DNA of 64,000 bases from Chloroflexota bacterium (GTDB lineage: Bacteria; Chloroflexota; Dehalococcoidia; Tepidiformales; Tepidiformaceae): NCBI GenBank assembly GCA_016191435.1, contig JACPOQ010000046.1:1-64000 (forward strand), read 5' to 3'. This document shows positions 8,782 to 18,752 of this stretch, piece after piece. Within the stretch, counting starts at the first letter, position 1; each line of letters begins with the position of its first letter. A program made the translations under genes and the position numbers. Under the pieces are notes generated by a model that saw only the letters and a program-made list of their open reading frames with translations, had not been told where the DNA came from and searched no databases.

Positions 8782-10372
8782 ACCCGGAGCCGTACCCGGC
8801 CGGGCTGCCGCCATCCGGCAACGCCGGGATGCTCAACACGAACCGGACATCGGGCCCATCGATCGCCGCCTCCAGCGTGCCCCCGTGCAACGCCGCGATG
8901 TCCCGCGCGATCGGCAGGCCGAGGCCACTCCCGCGCGCGTTGCCGTCCCGCCGCCGGTAGAACCGTTCGAACAGCTGCGGGAGGTCGCCGGCGGTGAGCT
9001 CCGTGTTCGGGTTGGCCACCGATATTTCGCACACGTCTCCGTTTCGCCGCACGGCCACGCTCACGCGCCCGCCCGCGGGCGTGAACTTGCGTGCGTTGTC
9101 CAGCAGGTTCTCGACCGCGCGTTCCAGCTTTTCGCCGTCCGCCGTCGCTTCGACTGAGCCTTCGGGCAAGATTTCGTAGCGCAGGTCGCTCGGGCCTAGC
9201 ACCCGCTGCGCCGCCTGCGATACCAGCCGGCTCACATCGATCACGCTCGTATCCAGCAGCGCCTGCCCGGATTCCAGCTCCGAGAGGTAGAGCAGGTCGT
9301 CCAGCCGCGCCGCGAGCCGCTGGGCTTCCTCGTGGATCACCTGGCCCATGCGGCCCGCCTCGTCCGGAGTCGCCGGCTGCCCGCTCGAAAGCGCGCGCGA
9401 GAAGCCGAGGATCGAGGTCAGCGGCGTCTTCAGGTTGTGCGAAACATCAGCGATGAGCGCCGTCATTTGCGCGCGCGATTCGCCCACGCGCGCCGTCATG
9501 GTCGAGAATGCGGTCGCGAGCTGGCCTACTTCGTCGCGGCGGCCGACGGCAACATCGACATCGAACCGCCCATCCGCGACGAGGTTCGTCGCGGTGGTGA
9601 GCTTGCGCAGCGGGCGCGTGATGTAACGCGCGAGCAGCACCGCCAGCAGGATGGCCACCGGCAACGCGATCCCCGCGGCGATCCCGAGCCCCGGCAAAAG
9701 CTCCAGCCACGCGTGCGCGAGGTCGCTTTCGGAGACGGCGAACACCAGTTGGTAGTCCGAAAGCTCGCGGCCGGGCCTCCGGAACGGGCCCGGTACGCCG
9801 TTGGTGGTAGCGGCGGCCGGAGTTGCGCCCGCTTCCGGCGCGATCCCGCCAGTAGTCTCAGCCGTCTCGGGCACCGGCGTGGCCGCTGCCCCCGCACCGC
9901 CTCGGAGTTCGGCGGATGCAGAGCGCATTGGCCCGAACGTCTCTCGTCCCGGCGCGAGGAGCACAAGCGCGGCGTCGCGCGAGCCTTCGACCTGCAGCTC
10001 CGTGAAGTTCGCACCGACAGACGGCACGACGTCGTTCGGCACCGGGACCAGCTGGCGGTTGACGAGCACACCGTCGGTATCGGCGAGTACCTTCCGCGCC
10101 CGGTCCGTGATCAGGATGCGGACGTCGTGGTCCCTGGCGACCTGGCGCGCGAACGCGACCAGGTCAGGGAGGTCGTCGCCCTCGAAGCGCCGCACGAGGA
10201 AGGTGGTGTAGATCCCGCCCGATTGCGCGGCGACGTGGTCCAGCGCCTGCGCCCGCTGGTCGCCTTCGCGCAGCCGCACGAACAGCACCCCCGCCACCGC
10301 CAGCGAAACGACCGTGACCCCGACGAAGGCCGCGATCAGTTTCGCCTGCAGGCCGGCCAGCGGGCGTTTCAT
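8780..10372 (-). CDS. Membrane sensor histidine kinase
   Basis: Sensor of a two-component system, 530 residues. It has a first membrane helix at about 10-33, an extracytoplasmic sensor domain of about 190 residues with a Pro/Ala/Thr-rich insert, a second membrane helix at about 226-250, then HAMP (RPLRKLTTATNLVADGRFD). HisKA carries the phospho-acceptor in DVSHNLKTPLTS at about H312. The ATPase domain has an N box (LLDNARKFTPAGG) and a G box (ARGSGLGLPIARDIAALHGG). Its ATG overlaps the response-regulator stop as ATGA, so the pair is translationally coupled. The stimulus is unknown. Confidence 0.94.
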   Translation of the reverse strand: MKRPLAGLQAKLIAAFVGVTVVSLAVAGVLFVRLREGDQRAQALDHVAAQSGGIYTTFLVRRFEGDDLPDLVAFARQVARDHDVRILITDRARKVLADTDGVLVNRQLVPVPNDVVPSVGANFTELQVEGSRDAALVLLAPGRETFGPMRSASAELRGGAGAAATPVPETAETTGGIAPEAGATPAAATTNGVPGPFRRPGRELSDYQLVFAVSESDLAHAWLELLPGLGIAAGIALPVAILLAVLLARYITRPLRKLTTATNLVADGRFDVDVAVGRRDEVGQLATAFSTMTARVGESRAQMTALIADVSHNLKTPLTSILGFSRALSSGQPATPDEAGRMGQVIHEEAQRLAARLDDLLYLSELESGQALLDTSVIDVSRLVSQAAQRVLGPSDLRYEILPEGSVEATADGEKLERAVENLLDNARKFTPAGGRVSVAVRRNGDVCEISVANPNTELTAGDLPQLFERFYRRRDGNARGSGLGLPIARDIAALHGGTLEAAIDGPDVRFVLSIPALPDGGSPAGYGSG

Positions 10373-11061
10373 ACCGGCGGTTCCGGCACGAGCCGGTAGC
10401 CCGTGCCCCACACCGTATCGATCCGCAGGCGGCTGCCCTGGAGCTTGTCCCGCAGCCGCGCGACGTGCACGTCCACGGTGCGGACGGCGTAGAACGACGT
10501 GCCCCAGACGAGGTCCAGCAGCTGTTCGCGGCCGAGCACTACGCCCGGGAACCCGGCGAGCGTCGCCAACAGGTCGAACTCGCGCGGGGTGAGCGTCAGC
10601 GCCTTGCCGCCGACGTTGGCGATCCGCCCGGCGGGGTCGATCTCGAGGTCGCCGACGTTCAGGCGCTGGCGGGGTTTCGGGCCGCCGGTGTGGTGCGCGC
10701 GCCGCAGTACCGCCTCGATCCGGGCCACCAGCTCGTCCGGGTTGAACGGCTTCGTGATGTAGTCATCGGCGCCCAGCCGCAACCCCGCGACCTTGTCGAT
10801 GTCGGAGGTACGCGCCGTCAGCAGCACGATCGGCACGTCGCCGCGCTGGCGCAAGGTCCGGCAGATCTGGAGGCCGTCGGGCCCGGGCATCATCACATCG
10901 AGGACGAGGAGGTTGGGCCGCAGTTCGCGTTCGCGCGCCAGCGCTTCATCGCCATCGCGGGCGGTCGCTACGGTATAGCCGCTTTTGCGCAGATAGAGCG
11001 ACACGAGCTCGAGGATGTGCTCGTCGTCATCGGCAACCAGGATCGTGGGACGTTCGTCCAT
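10369..11061 (-). CDS. OmpR/PhoB-family response regulator
   Basis: Transcription factor partner of the adjacent kinase, 230 residues. The receiver domain has the acidic pair (VADDDEH), the phospho-acceptor aspartate at about D55 in LVLDVMMPGPDG, and the switch lysine at about K104 in DYITKPFNPDE. The C-terminal winged helix (about 135-230) shows LTPREFDLLATLAGFPG and RTVDVHVARLRDKLQG followed by TVWGTGYRLVPE. The ATG at 11061 begins the canonical receiver; the longer upstream frame has no receiver homology. It is first in the operon with the kinase. The secreted protein gene 142 bp upstream, on the same strand, is a plausible target. Confidence 0.96.
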   Translation of the reverse strand: MDERPTILVADDDEHILELVSLYLRKSGYTVATARDGDEALARERELRPNLLVLDVMMPGPDGLQICRTLRQRGDVPIVLLTARTSDIDKVAGLRLGADDYITKPFNPDELVARIEAVLRRAHHTGGPKPRQRLNVGDLEIDPAGRIANVGGKALTLTPREFDLLATLAGFPGVVLGREQLLDLVWGTSFYAVRTVDVHVARLRDKLQGSRLRIDTVWGTGYRLVPEPPV

Positions 11062-11203
11062 CGGTGCACCGTTGGCAACCAGTATGGCGTACGGCCGGGC
11101 GAGGCGCCGTGGGAAAGCGCCTCGCCCGGACGGAGGGGCTTCGGCCCGCCAGCCTTCGGTCGTCGGGGAGGGGGCCTCCGAACCGGGCTGCGGACCGGGC
11201 TTC

Positions 11204-11983
11204 CTATGGGGTATGCACGGCGCCCTTGACCCGGTTGGGGACCGTCGCGTCCAGCATTTTCTCAATGCCGTCGGCGAAACGCTGCTTTTCCGTCGCCGCC
11301 TGGTCGGCGGTGAGCTTGCCGGCGGCCACGGCGGCATCGATTTCCTTCGCGTTTTCGGCGATCAGGAACGCCTTGAGTTCGTCACGCGTCTTGCCGTGCG
11401 CTTGCGCCTCCTGCGCGAGCGTCTTGCCGCCCAGCTCGCTCTTGAGCACGTCCGTGGTGATGCCGAGGAACCCGGCGACGGCATCGAGGTTCTTGCCACC
11501 CGGGAACAACCCAAATCCGAACCGGCCGGGCTTTTGCGGCGCGCCGTTCGGCGCCGCGCCGTCCGGCTTGATCTCCCAGCGGCCGATGCGCAGGCCGCCG
11601 AGACCCAGGGCGCCGAGGTCGCCGGAACTGATCGCCGCGCGGATCTTGTCGGCCATGGCCTGGGGGATCTTGCCACTGGCAACCGCCGCATCGAGCTCCT
11701 GCAGGGCCGTGGTCTTGAGCGCGTCGCGGAGCTTCTGCTCGTCGATGCCCAGGTTCGCGGCGAGCTTCGCGATGTAGTCGTCGGTGAGGTTGGCGTTGGC
11801 CGCCAGCGCGAGCGTTGGGTCGCTGTTCGCGCCCGACACCTCGTCCGAAACGGTGGCCGCGCCCGTGGCCGGGCGGTCGCCGCTTGCGCGGGCTACCAGC
11901 ACGCCGCCACCGATTACGCCGACAAGCGCCAGCGGCGCGATGCCGGCAAGTCCAGCCCGGCGCAACGTCATGTGAAGTCGCAT
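11204..11983 (-). CDS. Secreted protein with two related helical repeats
   Basis: No named family recognised. The 259-residue protein has a signal-like N-terminus (APLALVGVIGGGVLVARAS). It contains two similar helical segments, one near residues 65-120 (LGIDEQKLRDALK...ELDAAVASGKIP) and one near 175-250 (LGITTDVLKSELG...EIDAAVAAGKLTADQA), separated by a Gly/Pro-rich linker. Duplicated segments of this type occur in secreted proteins of unknown role. It starts with GGAGAGG upstream of an ATG at 11983. It lies directly upstream of, and in the same direction as, the two-component genes, which suggests a shared envelope-related role. This is inference. Confidence 0.65.
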   Translation of the reverse strand: MRLHMTLRRAGLAGIAPLALVGVIGGGVLVARASGDRPATGAATVSDEVSGANSDPTLALAANANLTDDYIAKLAANLGIDEQKLRDALKTTALQELDAAVASGKIPQAMADKIRAAISSGDLGALGLGGLRIGRWEIKPDGAAPNGAPQKPGRFGFGLFPGGKNLDAVAGFLGITTDVLKSELGGKTLAQEAQAHGKTRDELKAFLIAENAKEIDAAVAAGKLTADQAATEKQRFADGIEKMLDATVPNRVKGAVHTP

Positions 11984-12122
11984 CTGTCCCTCTCCTCCGG
12001 CCACTCCAGCTGGCCCTCTCCCAATGTAGGGCCGCGGCGGTGCGATGGTGTTTCGAAAGTTTCATCTGAGCTTCACGGCGGTAAGGCCGTCTTTCGCCCC
12101 GGGGAGGCGTTGTTGATGCGGC

Positions 12123-13076
12123 CTAAGCCCGCATCTCCGAGTCGCTCTCCGCCAGCCGCCGCAGGCGGCGCCCTTCGCGGCCGAACGCCGGGACGCCCCG
12201 CCACGGGTACATGCTCTGCACGATCAGCACGCCGCCGATGATGAGCGCGAGCCCCGCGAGCATCGCCCACCCCACGGGCTCATCAAGGAACAGCCAGCCG
12301 AGCGCGATCCCGATCGGCGGCATCATGTAGGTCACGACCGCGGCGCGCACCGGCCCGATGCCCTGGATGAGCCACATGTAGATCACGATCGCGCCGCCGG
12401 ACCCACCCGCACTGAGCAGGAAGAGGCTCAGCCATTCGTGCCACCCCATGCTGGCGTTGCCATAGGCGCCGGTCAGCAGCGCCAGCGGCGCAAGGTAGGC
12501 GAACGCGAATCCGAGCTGGCTGAACGTCAGCGGCAGCGCCGGCACGTGCCCCAGCCACCGGCGGATGGACACCGCCGAGCCGCCGTAGCAGACCGTCGCC
12601 AGCACCATCACGGGGATGCCCTGCAGGGCCTCGCGGTCGAAATCGCGTGCGCGGCCCTCCATCAGCACGACGACGCCGGCGAAGCCCAGGAGCAGCCCCA
12701 CGACGCGCCGCGGCCCCAGCGCGTCGCCCTTGATCAAGAGCGTCGAGAAGAGCGCGGCCCACAGCGGCTGGGCCGAGTTCGCGATGCTGCCCACGCCGCT
12801 GGGGACCTGCTTCTGGCCGATGCCGAACAGCGTCCACGGGACGGCAAAGTTCGCGAACCCGAGCGCCGCCAGCGCGACGATGGTGCGCCGGTCGCGCGGG
12901 AAACGCGCGCGTGACCGCCAGGCGAAGGGCAATAGCGTAGCCGCACCGATACCCGTGCGCGCCGCGCTCACGCCCAGGGGTTCCATCCCGGCCGTCACCA
13001 GCACGCGCAGCAACAGGAACGAAGCGCCCCACACGCCGGCGAGCACGCAGAGAGCGACGGCGTAACGGGGTGCCAT
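12123..13076 (-). CDS. EamA/DMT-superfamily transporter
   Basis: An inner-membrane drug/metabolite transporter with ten predicted helices in two EamA repeats, 317 residues. The first repeat ends near LLGFAGVVVLMEGRA and the second carries PPIGIALGWLFLDEPVGWAMLAG, the usual EamA hallmark. Such proteins export amino acids or other metabolites, but the substrate cannot be read from the sequence. The start at 13076 (MAPRYAVALCVL) places the first helix immediately; an in-frame ATG at 13118 would add 14 basic residues and cannot be excluded. Confidence 0.9.
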   Translation of the reverse strand: MAPRYAVALCVLAGVWGASFLLLRVLVTAGMEPLGVSAARTGIGAATLLPFAWRSRARFPRDRRTIVALAALGFANFAVPWTLFGIGQKQVPSGVGSIANSAQPLWAALFSTLLIKGDALGPRRVVGLLLGFAGVVVLMEGRARDFDREALQGIPVMVLATVCYGGSAVSIRRWLGHVPALPLTFSQLGFAFAYLAPLALLTGAYGNASMGWHEWLSLFLLSAGGSGGAIVIYMWLIQGIGPVRAAVVTYMMPPIGIALGWLFLDEPVGWAMLAGLALIIGGVLIVQSMYPWRGVPAFGREGRRLRRLAESDSEMRA

Positions 13077-13162
13077 CAACCAACGATAGATGCGGCCGCG
13101 CCAACGCGGCAGAACCAATGCCGCGCTCCGCCCGCGGCCACTCGAGGGCGGCGGCCGCGGCG

Positions 13163-13522
13163 TTAGCCCCAGCGGCTCAAGAACTCGACGTGTGACCGCA
13201 TGAGCTCGGGAGTGAGATCGGCGTCCAGCCTCCGCAATCGCCGCAAAAGGTCGCCGACCGAATAGCGCTGCTGTGCGATGAGCACAATGCCGCCATGTTC
13301 GCGGCGAGCGCTCACGAGGTCACGATGGAGACGCAGGAAGTCGCCCATGTTACTTGAACACAACACCCGCCCCTCACCGGTTGCGAAGGCGAGATGCTCG
13401 TCATCGGGTCGTCCCCGCATCTCGACGCTTTGGGGTCCGATCGCGTCAAGACCCGCTGCGCTCAACGCCCTTAGGAGCGCGGTTTGGGCGCTGTCGTCGT
13501 CGAAATAGAACCGAAGCGCCAC
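13163..13522 (-). CDS. DUF5615 PIN-like toxin-type protein
   Basis: A small 119-residue protein of the DUF5615 PIN-like family. Its N-terminal strand RFYFDDDSA provides the first acidic residues. A central CSSNMGDFLRLHRDL segment and the later GIVLIAQQRYSVGDLL match this group, which is related to Mut7-C and to PIN ribonucleases. The GTG start at 13522 lies immediately after the TAG of the upstream DUF433 gene, so translation is coupled. DUF433/DUF5615 pairs are widespread and regarded as type II toxin-antitoxin modules; activity here is inferred from that pairing. Confidence 0.8.
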   Translation of the reverse strand: MALRFYFDDDSAQTALLRALSAAGLDAIGPQSVEMRGRPDDEHLAFATGEGRVLCSSNMGDFLRLHRDLVSARREHGGIVLIAQQRYSVGDLLRRLRRLDADLTPELMRSHVEFLSRWG

Positions 13523-13825
13523 CTAGACGCGGGCAGCCAGGGAGGGCCACTCGGCGGCCACGCGTTCGTACTCCTGGTCCTGGGCCGCGAGGTCCGCATC
13601 GATAAGGTCCCTGTTCAGCAAGTAGACGGCGACCGCTGCGTGCGCTTGAGCGAGAGACAGCCGCATTTCTTCGGCGATCGCTTCCGCGGAAAGGCCGCCC
13701 GTATAGAGGACGCCGACGCGTCCCACGGACACCCCCGTGCCGGCGACGAATGGGCGGCCGCCACGGACGCCAGCGCGCTGCTCGATCAGCGCACCCACAT
13801 CGACGAGACCTTCGAGCGTTGCCAT
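13523..13825 (-). CDS. DUF433 antitoxin-type protein
   Basis: A 100-residue DUF433 protein, the usual partner of DUF5615 toxins. It shows the family stretch GVRGGRPFVAGTGVSVGRV and a C-terminal helix-turn-helix-like segment (LSAEAIAEEMRLSLAQAHAAVAVYL) that probably binds its own promoter. The ATG at 13825 is preferred over an upstream in-frame start because a TACACT hexamer (13837-13832) stands 6 nt before it with no Shine-Dalgarno, which suggests a leaderless transcript. The stop codon abuts the toxin GTG directly. Confidence 0.82.
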   Translation of the reverse strand: MATLEGLVDVGALIEQRAGVRGGRPFVAGTGVSVGRVGVLYTGGLSAEAIAEEMRLSLAQAHAAVAVYLLNRDLIDADLAAQDQEYERVAAEWPSLAARV

Positions 13826-13990
13826 GAGCCCAGTGTACAACGCACCGCTCCGCGGACGTGTGGCGATTGGGCGTCAACGCGCCGGATCAGCAAATGTTTC
13901 CTGCAAGGCCCGGGATTAGCGAATGCGCCAGCCGGGATTGGCGAACCGTTGGGAGACCGTGCGAGTTGCGGCGCCCGGGGGCAAAAGAAG

Positions 13991-14042
13991 CGGATGTCCG
14001 TTGGACCGTTGCGGGTTGGGACCCGCCTGGCGCGGACATCCG
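13991..14042. repeat. Nested inverted repeat in a gene-free gap
   Basis: Perfect 10-bp arms (CGGATGTCCG at 13991-14000 and its complement at 14033-14042) enclose a second perfect hairpin (GCGGGT/ACCCGC around a 4-nt loop, 14011-14026). The 13826-14203 gap holds nothing else recognisable apart from start signals for the flanking genes. Confidence 0.5.
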
Positions 14043-14142
14043 TCGGCGCCAAGCATCCCGCGGTCGGCATTTGAGAGTTCCCACGCGGGAACCGCTGCGC
14101 CTTGCGAATTCGTGGCAACGCGCACGCGCCCGGCGTAATGAA

Positions 14143-14169
14143 TTGAAACGGAAGTTATCTTCCTATAAT
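14143..14169 (+). promoter_or_regulatory. Promoter for the 14204 membrane protein
   Basis: TTGAAA (14143-14148) and a perfect TATAAT (14164-14169) with a rather short 15-bp spacer lie in a locally AT-rich stretch. The gene's GGAG Shine-Dalgarno and ATG follow about 25-35 nt downstream. Confidence 0.55.
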
Positions 14170-14203
14170 CTCCTTCTGCGGACGCCGAAAGGAGACGAAC
14201 CCC

Positions 14204-14794
14204 ATGGACCGCGCCATGCTCACCCTTCCCGCCGACTTCCTCGACCGGCCGCCGGCGCGCCCGGCGAGCCGCCGCCGATACGTCCTCGCGGGCGCGTTGT
14301 GTGGACTTGTTGTGGCCGTGTTCGCGCGCATCTGGATGCGCACGATCTCGGACGAGCACGTCTTCACGGTCCCGGGGACCACGCTCATCCTGCTCGTCTT
14401 CAGCGGCATGGGCGCCTGCGCGGGGGTCGCCTTCGCCTGGCGCAGGCTCGGCTCCACGCGCCGGCTGTTCGTGCAGCGCGCTGTGGCGCTCGTGCCTTAC
14501 CTGTTGCTGGGGCCGTTCACGCTCCTCTTTCTTCCCGGGTTCACGCTCGCGCTCGTGCTGGGCCACCGCGGCTGGCGGCGCCTTGTCCGGCGGGCGCTGT
14601 TCGCGGTCACGACGGCCGCGCTCGCCTTTATCCTGCTCATCATGCTCTCCCGCGGTCCGCTCACCGCGGCCCTGTACCTGGGCCTCGCCTACGCGCTCTT
14701 CCTGACGAACCGCATCGCCATCGAACCGCGGGCGCGAGACGCTCCCACGCCAGCGCCGCATCCGCCCGGCCCGTGGTCTGAGGCAGTGGCGTAG
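14204..14794 (+). CDS. Membrane protein of unknown function
   Basis: Family not recognised. The 196-residue protein has a proline-rich basic N-terminus and about five hydrophobic segments (near 27-45, 58-78, 92-118, 130-150 and 153-168), then a short proline-rich cytoplasmic tail. No catalytic motif is visible. GGAG lies 10 nt before the ATG and a TATAAT hexamer lies 35 nt upstream, so it is probably transcribed on its own. A heptanucleotide array and secA follow. Confidence 0.6.
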   Translation: MDRAMLTLPADFLDRPPARPASRRRYVLAGALCGLVVAVFARIWMRTISDEHVFTVPGTTLILLVFSGMGACAGVAFAWRRLGSTRRLFVQRAVALVPYLLLGPFTLLFLPGFTLALVLGHRGWRRLVRRALFAVTTAALAFILLIMLSRGPLTAALYLGLAYALFLTNRIAIEPRARDAPTPAPHPPGPWSEAVA

Positions 14795-14833
14795 TCCCCG
14801 GCCGCGGCATGGAGCCCTCGGGCCGCGCGCCCC

Positions 14834-14875
14834 ACTCAGGACTCAGCACTCAGCACTCAGGACTCAGGACTCAGC
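14834..14875 (+). repeat. Heptanucleotide tandem array (ACTCAGS x6)
   Basis: Six uninterrupted 7-bp units of ACTCAGG or ACTCAGC lie about 55 bp before the secA start. The same heptamer occurs at 57524-57551 and, in reverse complement, inside the E2-like gene at 42984-43114. This is a short tandemly repeated repetitive (STRR-like) sequence. Confidence 0.9.
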
Positions 14876-14931
14876 ACTACGTAAGACCCCTTCCCCGCGC
14901 CAACCGCCCGGTGATCTACACTGGATGGGTT

Positions 14932-17580
<2,649 letters not shown>

Positions 17581-17737
17581 CTGCCCCGGCCGGTGCATCG
17601 CGCCCGTGGCCTTCGCCCCGTTACCGGCGAGCGCCGTGCCCGCCCTGGCGGCGCGACAGATTCGCCAGGTAGTCAGCACCAGCTGAAGGTGCCATCTTCC
17701 AGGCGGTCGAGCACGGTAACAACCCGCGAAGTCCGCC

Positions 17738-17975
17738 GCTGAAGGGCTCGAGGCCGTGCTCACGGGCATGTCCACCGCCAGATGAGCCGCGAGCTCCGCC
17801 GCGACATCGACCGGCATGCGGCGAACTGCGAGGCCTGCACCGAGCGTAAAGCGCCAGGTGTCGCCGCTGGCAGGTTTCGCGGCATTGCCGCTCATCCCTG
17901 CGCCGGCGGGTTCGAAGGCCGCTATCCTCCAGGGGCTTCTCGCGCAATGGCCCGCGCCGGGCCCGGCCGCGGAGG
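17738..17975 (+). pseudogene. Remnant of a sigma-factor/zinc-finger-like gene
   Basis: Two overlapping frames together resemble the C-terminus of ECF-sigma-type proteins that end in a zf-HC2-like finger. From 17782 the frame reads a basic helix RELRRDIDRH and the motif HxxxCxxC (HAANCEAC). After a one-base frame change near 17850, the other frame continues with KRQVSPLAGFAAL and IPAPAGSKAAILQGL, a common linker in such proteins. The rest of the gene is missing. The remnant runs directly into an epimerase fragment. It is read as decayed DNA, not as a working gene. Family assignment is by motif only. Confidence 0.45.
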
Positions 17976-18609
17976 AAGCACCCGTCCCGGGATTTACGGG
18001 CCGCGCCAGGTCGCGCCGAGCGAGTGGTCGGTCATCCGGCGCGTGCTCGATGGCCGCGCCGGGATGATCCTGCCCGATGGCGGGCTCGTGGCCTACTCGC
18101 GCATGGGCACGCGCAACGCCGCCCACGCCGTGCTTCTCGCCGTGGACCGGCCGGCCGTGGCCGCCGGCCGCATCTACAATTGCGCGGACGGCGAGCAACT
18201 GACCCTGCGCCAGTGGATGGAGACGATCGCCGGGATCATGGGCGCGCGGCTCGAATGCTGGTCGCTCCCGCGCGAGCTGGCGACTGCCGCCGCCGCGATC
18301 GCCCGCGCCCCCGGCCACGTGCTGGTGGACACGAGCCGCGTGCGGATCGAGCTCGGTTACCGCGACGTGCTGCCCGTGCACGAAGGGCTCCGCGAGACCA
18401 TCGCGTGGTACCTCGCGAACCCGGTTACGCGCGACGACTACCCCTGGCTCAGTGACACCTTCGATTACGCCGCGGAAGACGCGCTGGTCGCGGCCTACGG
18501 CGCGGCCGTGGCCGCGCTTTCGCCACCCACCGAGGCCGTCCCGCCGTTCGTCCACCCCTACGCCCACCCGCGCCTGCCCCACCAGGCTCGCGACCACCGC
18601 GCGCGGTAG
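17976..18609 (+). pseudogene. N-terminally truncated NAD-dependent epimerase/dehydratase
   Basis: About 210 residues match the C-terminal half of extended short-chain dehydrogenase/epimerases: RPGIYGPRQVAPSEW, then the substrate-domain pattern YSRMGTRNAAHAVLLAVDRP, IYNCADGEQLTLRQWME and a C-terminal LPVHEGLRETIAWYLANP. The Rossmann N-terminus with GxxGxxG and the YxxxK catalytic pair is absent. The frame is open and in-frame ATGs exist (17947, 18064), so a protein could be made, but it could not bind NAD. It is joined to the sigma-like remnant at about 17975, which points to a deletion joining two genes. Confidence 0.6.
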
Positions 18610-18752
18610 CCGCGGCCAGCCGGGCTCGCCGGCGGGCGCCAGGGGCGGGCGCGGCAGTTGTGGCCCGGGCCAGATTCGCTGCCGGCCTCGATTGGGGCGT
18701 GCGTTCGTGCCCGGTGTCGTCTGCCGCGGCGCGTCTGGGTAGAGTGTCGCGC

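Noticed and set aside
17782-18609. A single 275-codon gene spanning the sigma-like and epimerase pieces
   Set aside because: The N-terminal 60 residues and the rest belong to different families, the first family continues in another frame, and the epimerase lacks its Rossmann half.
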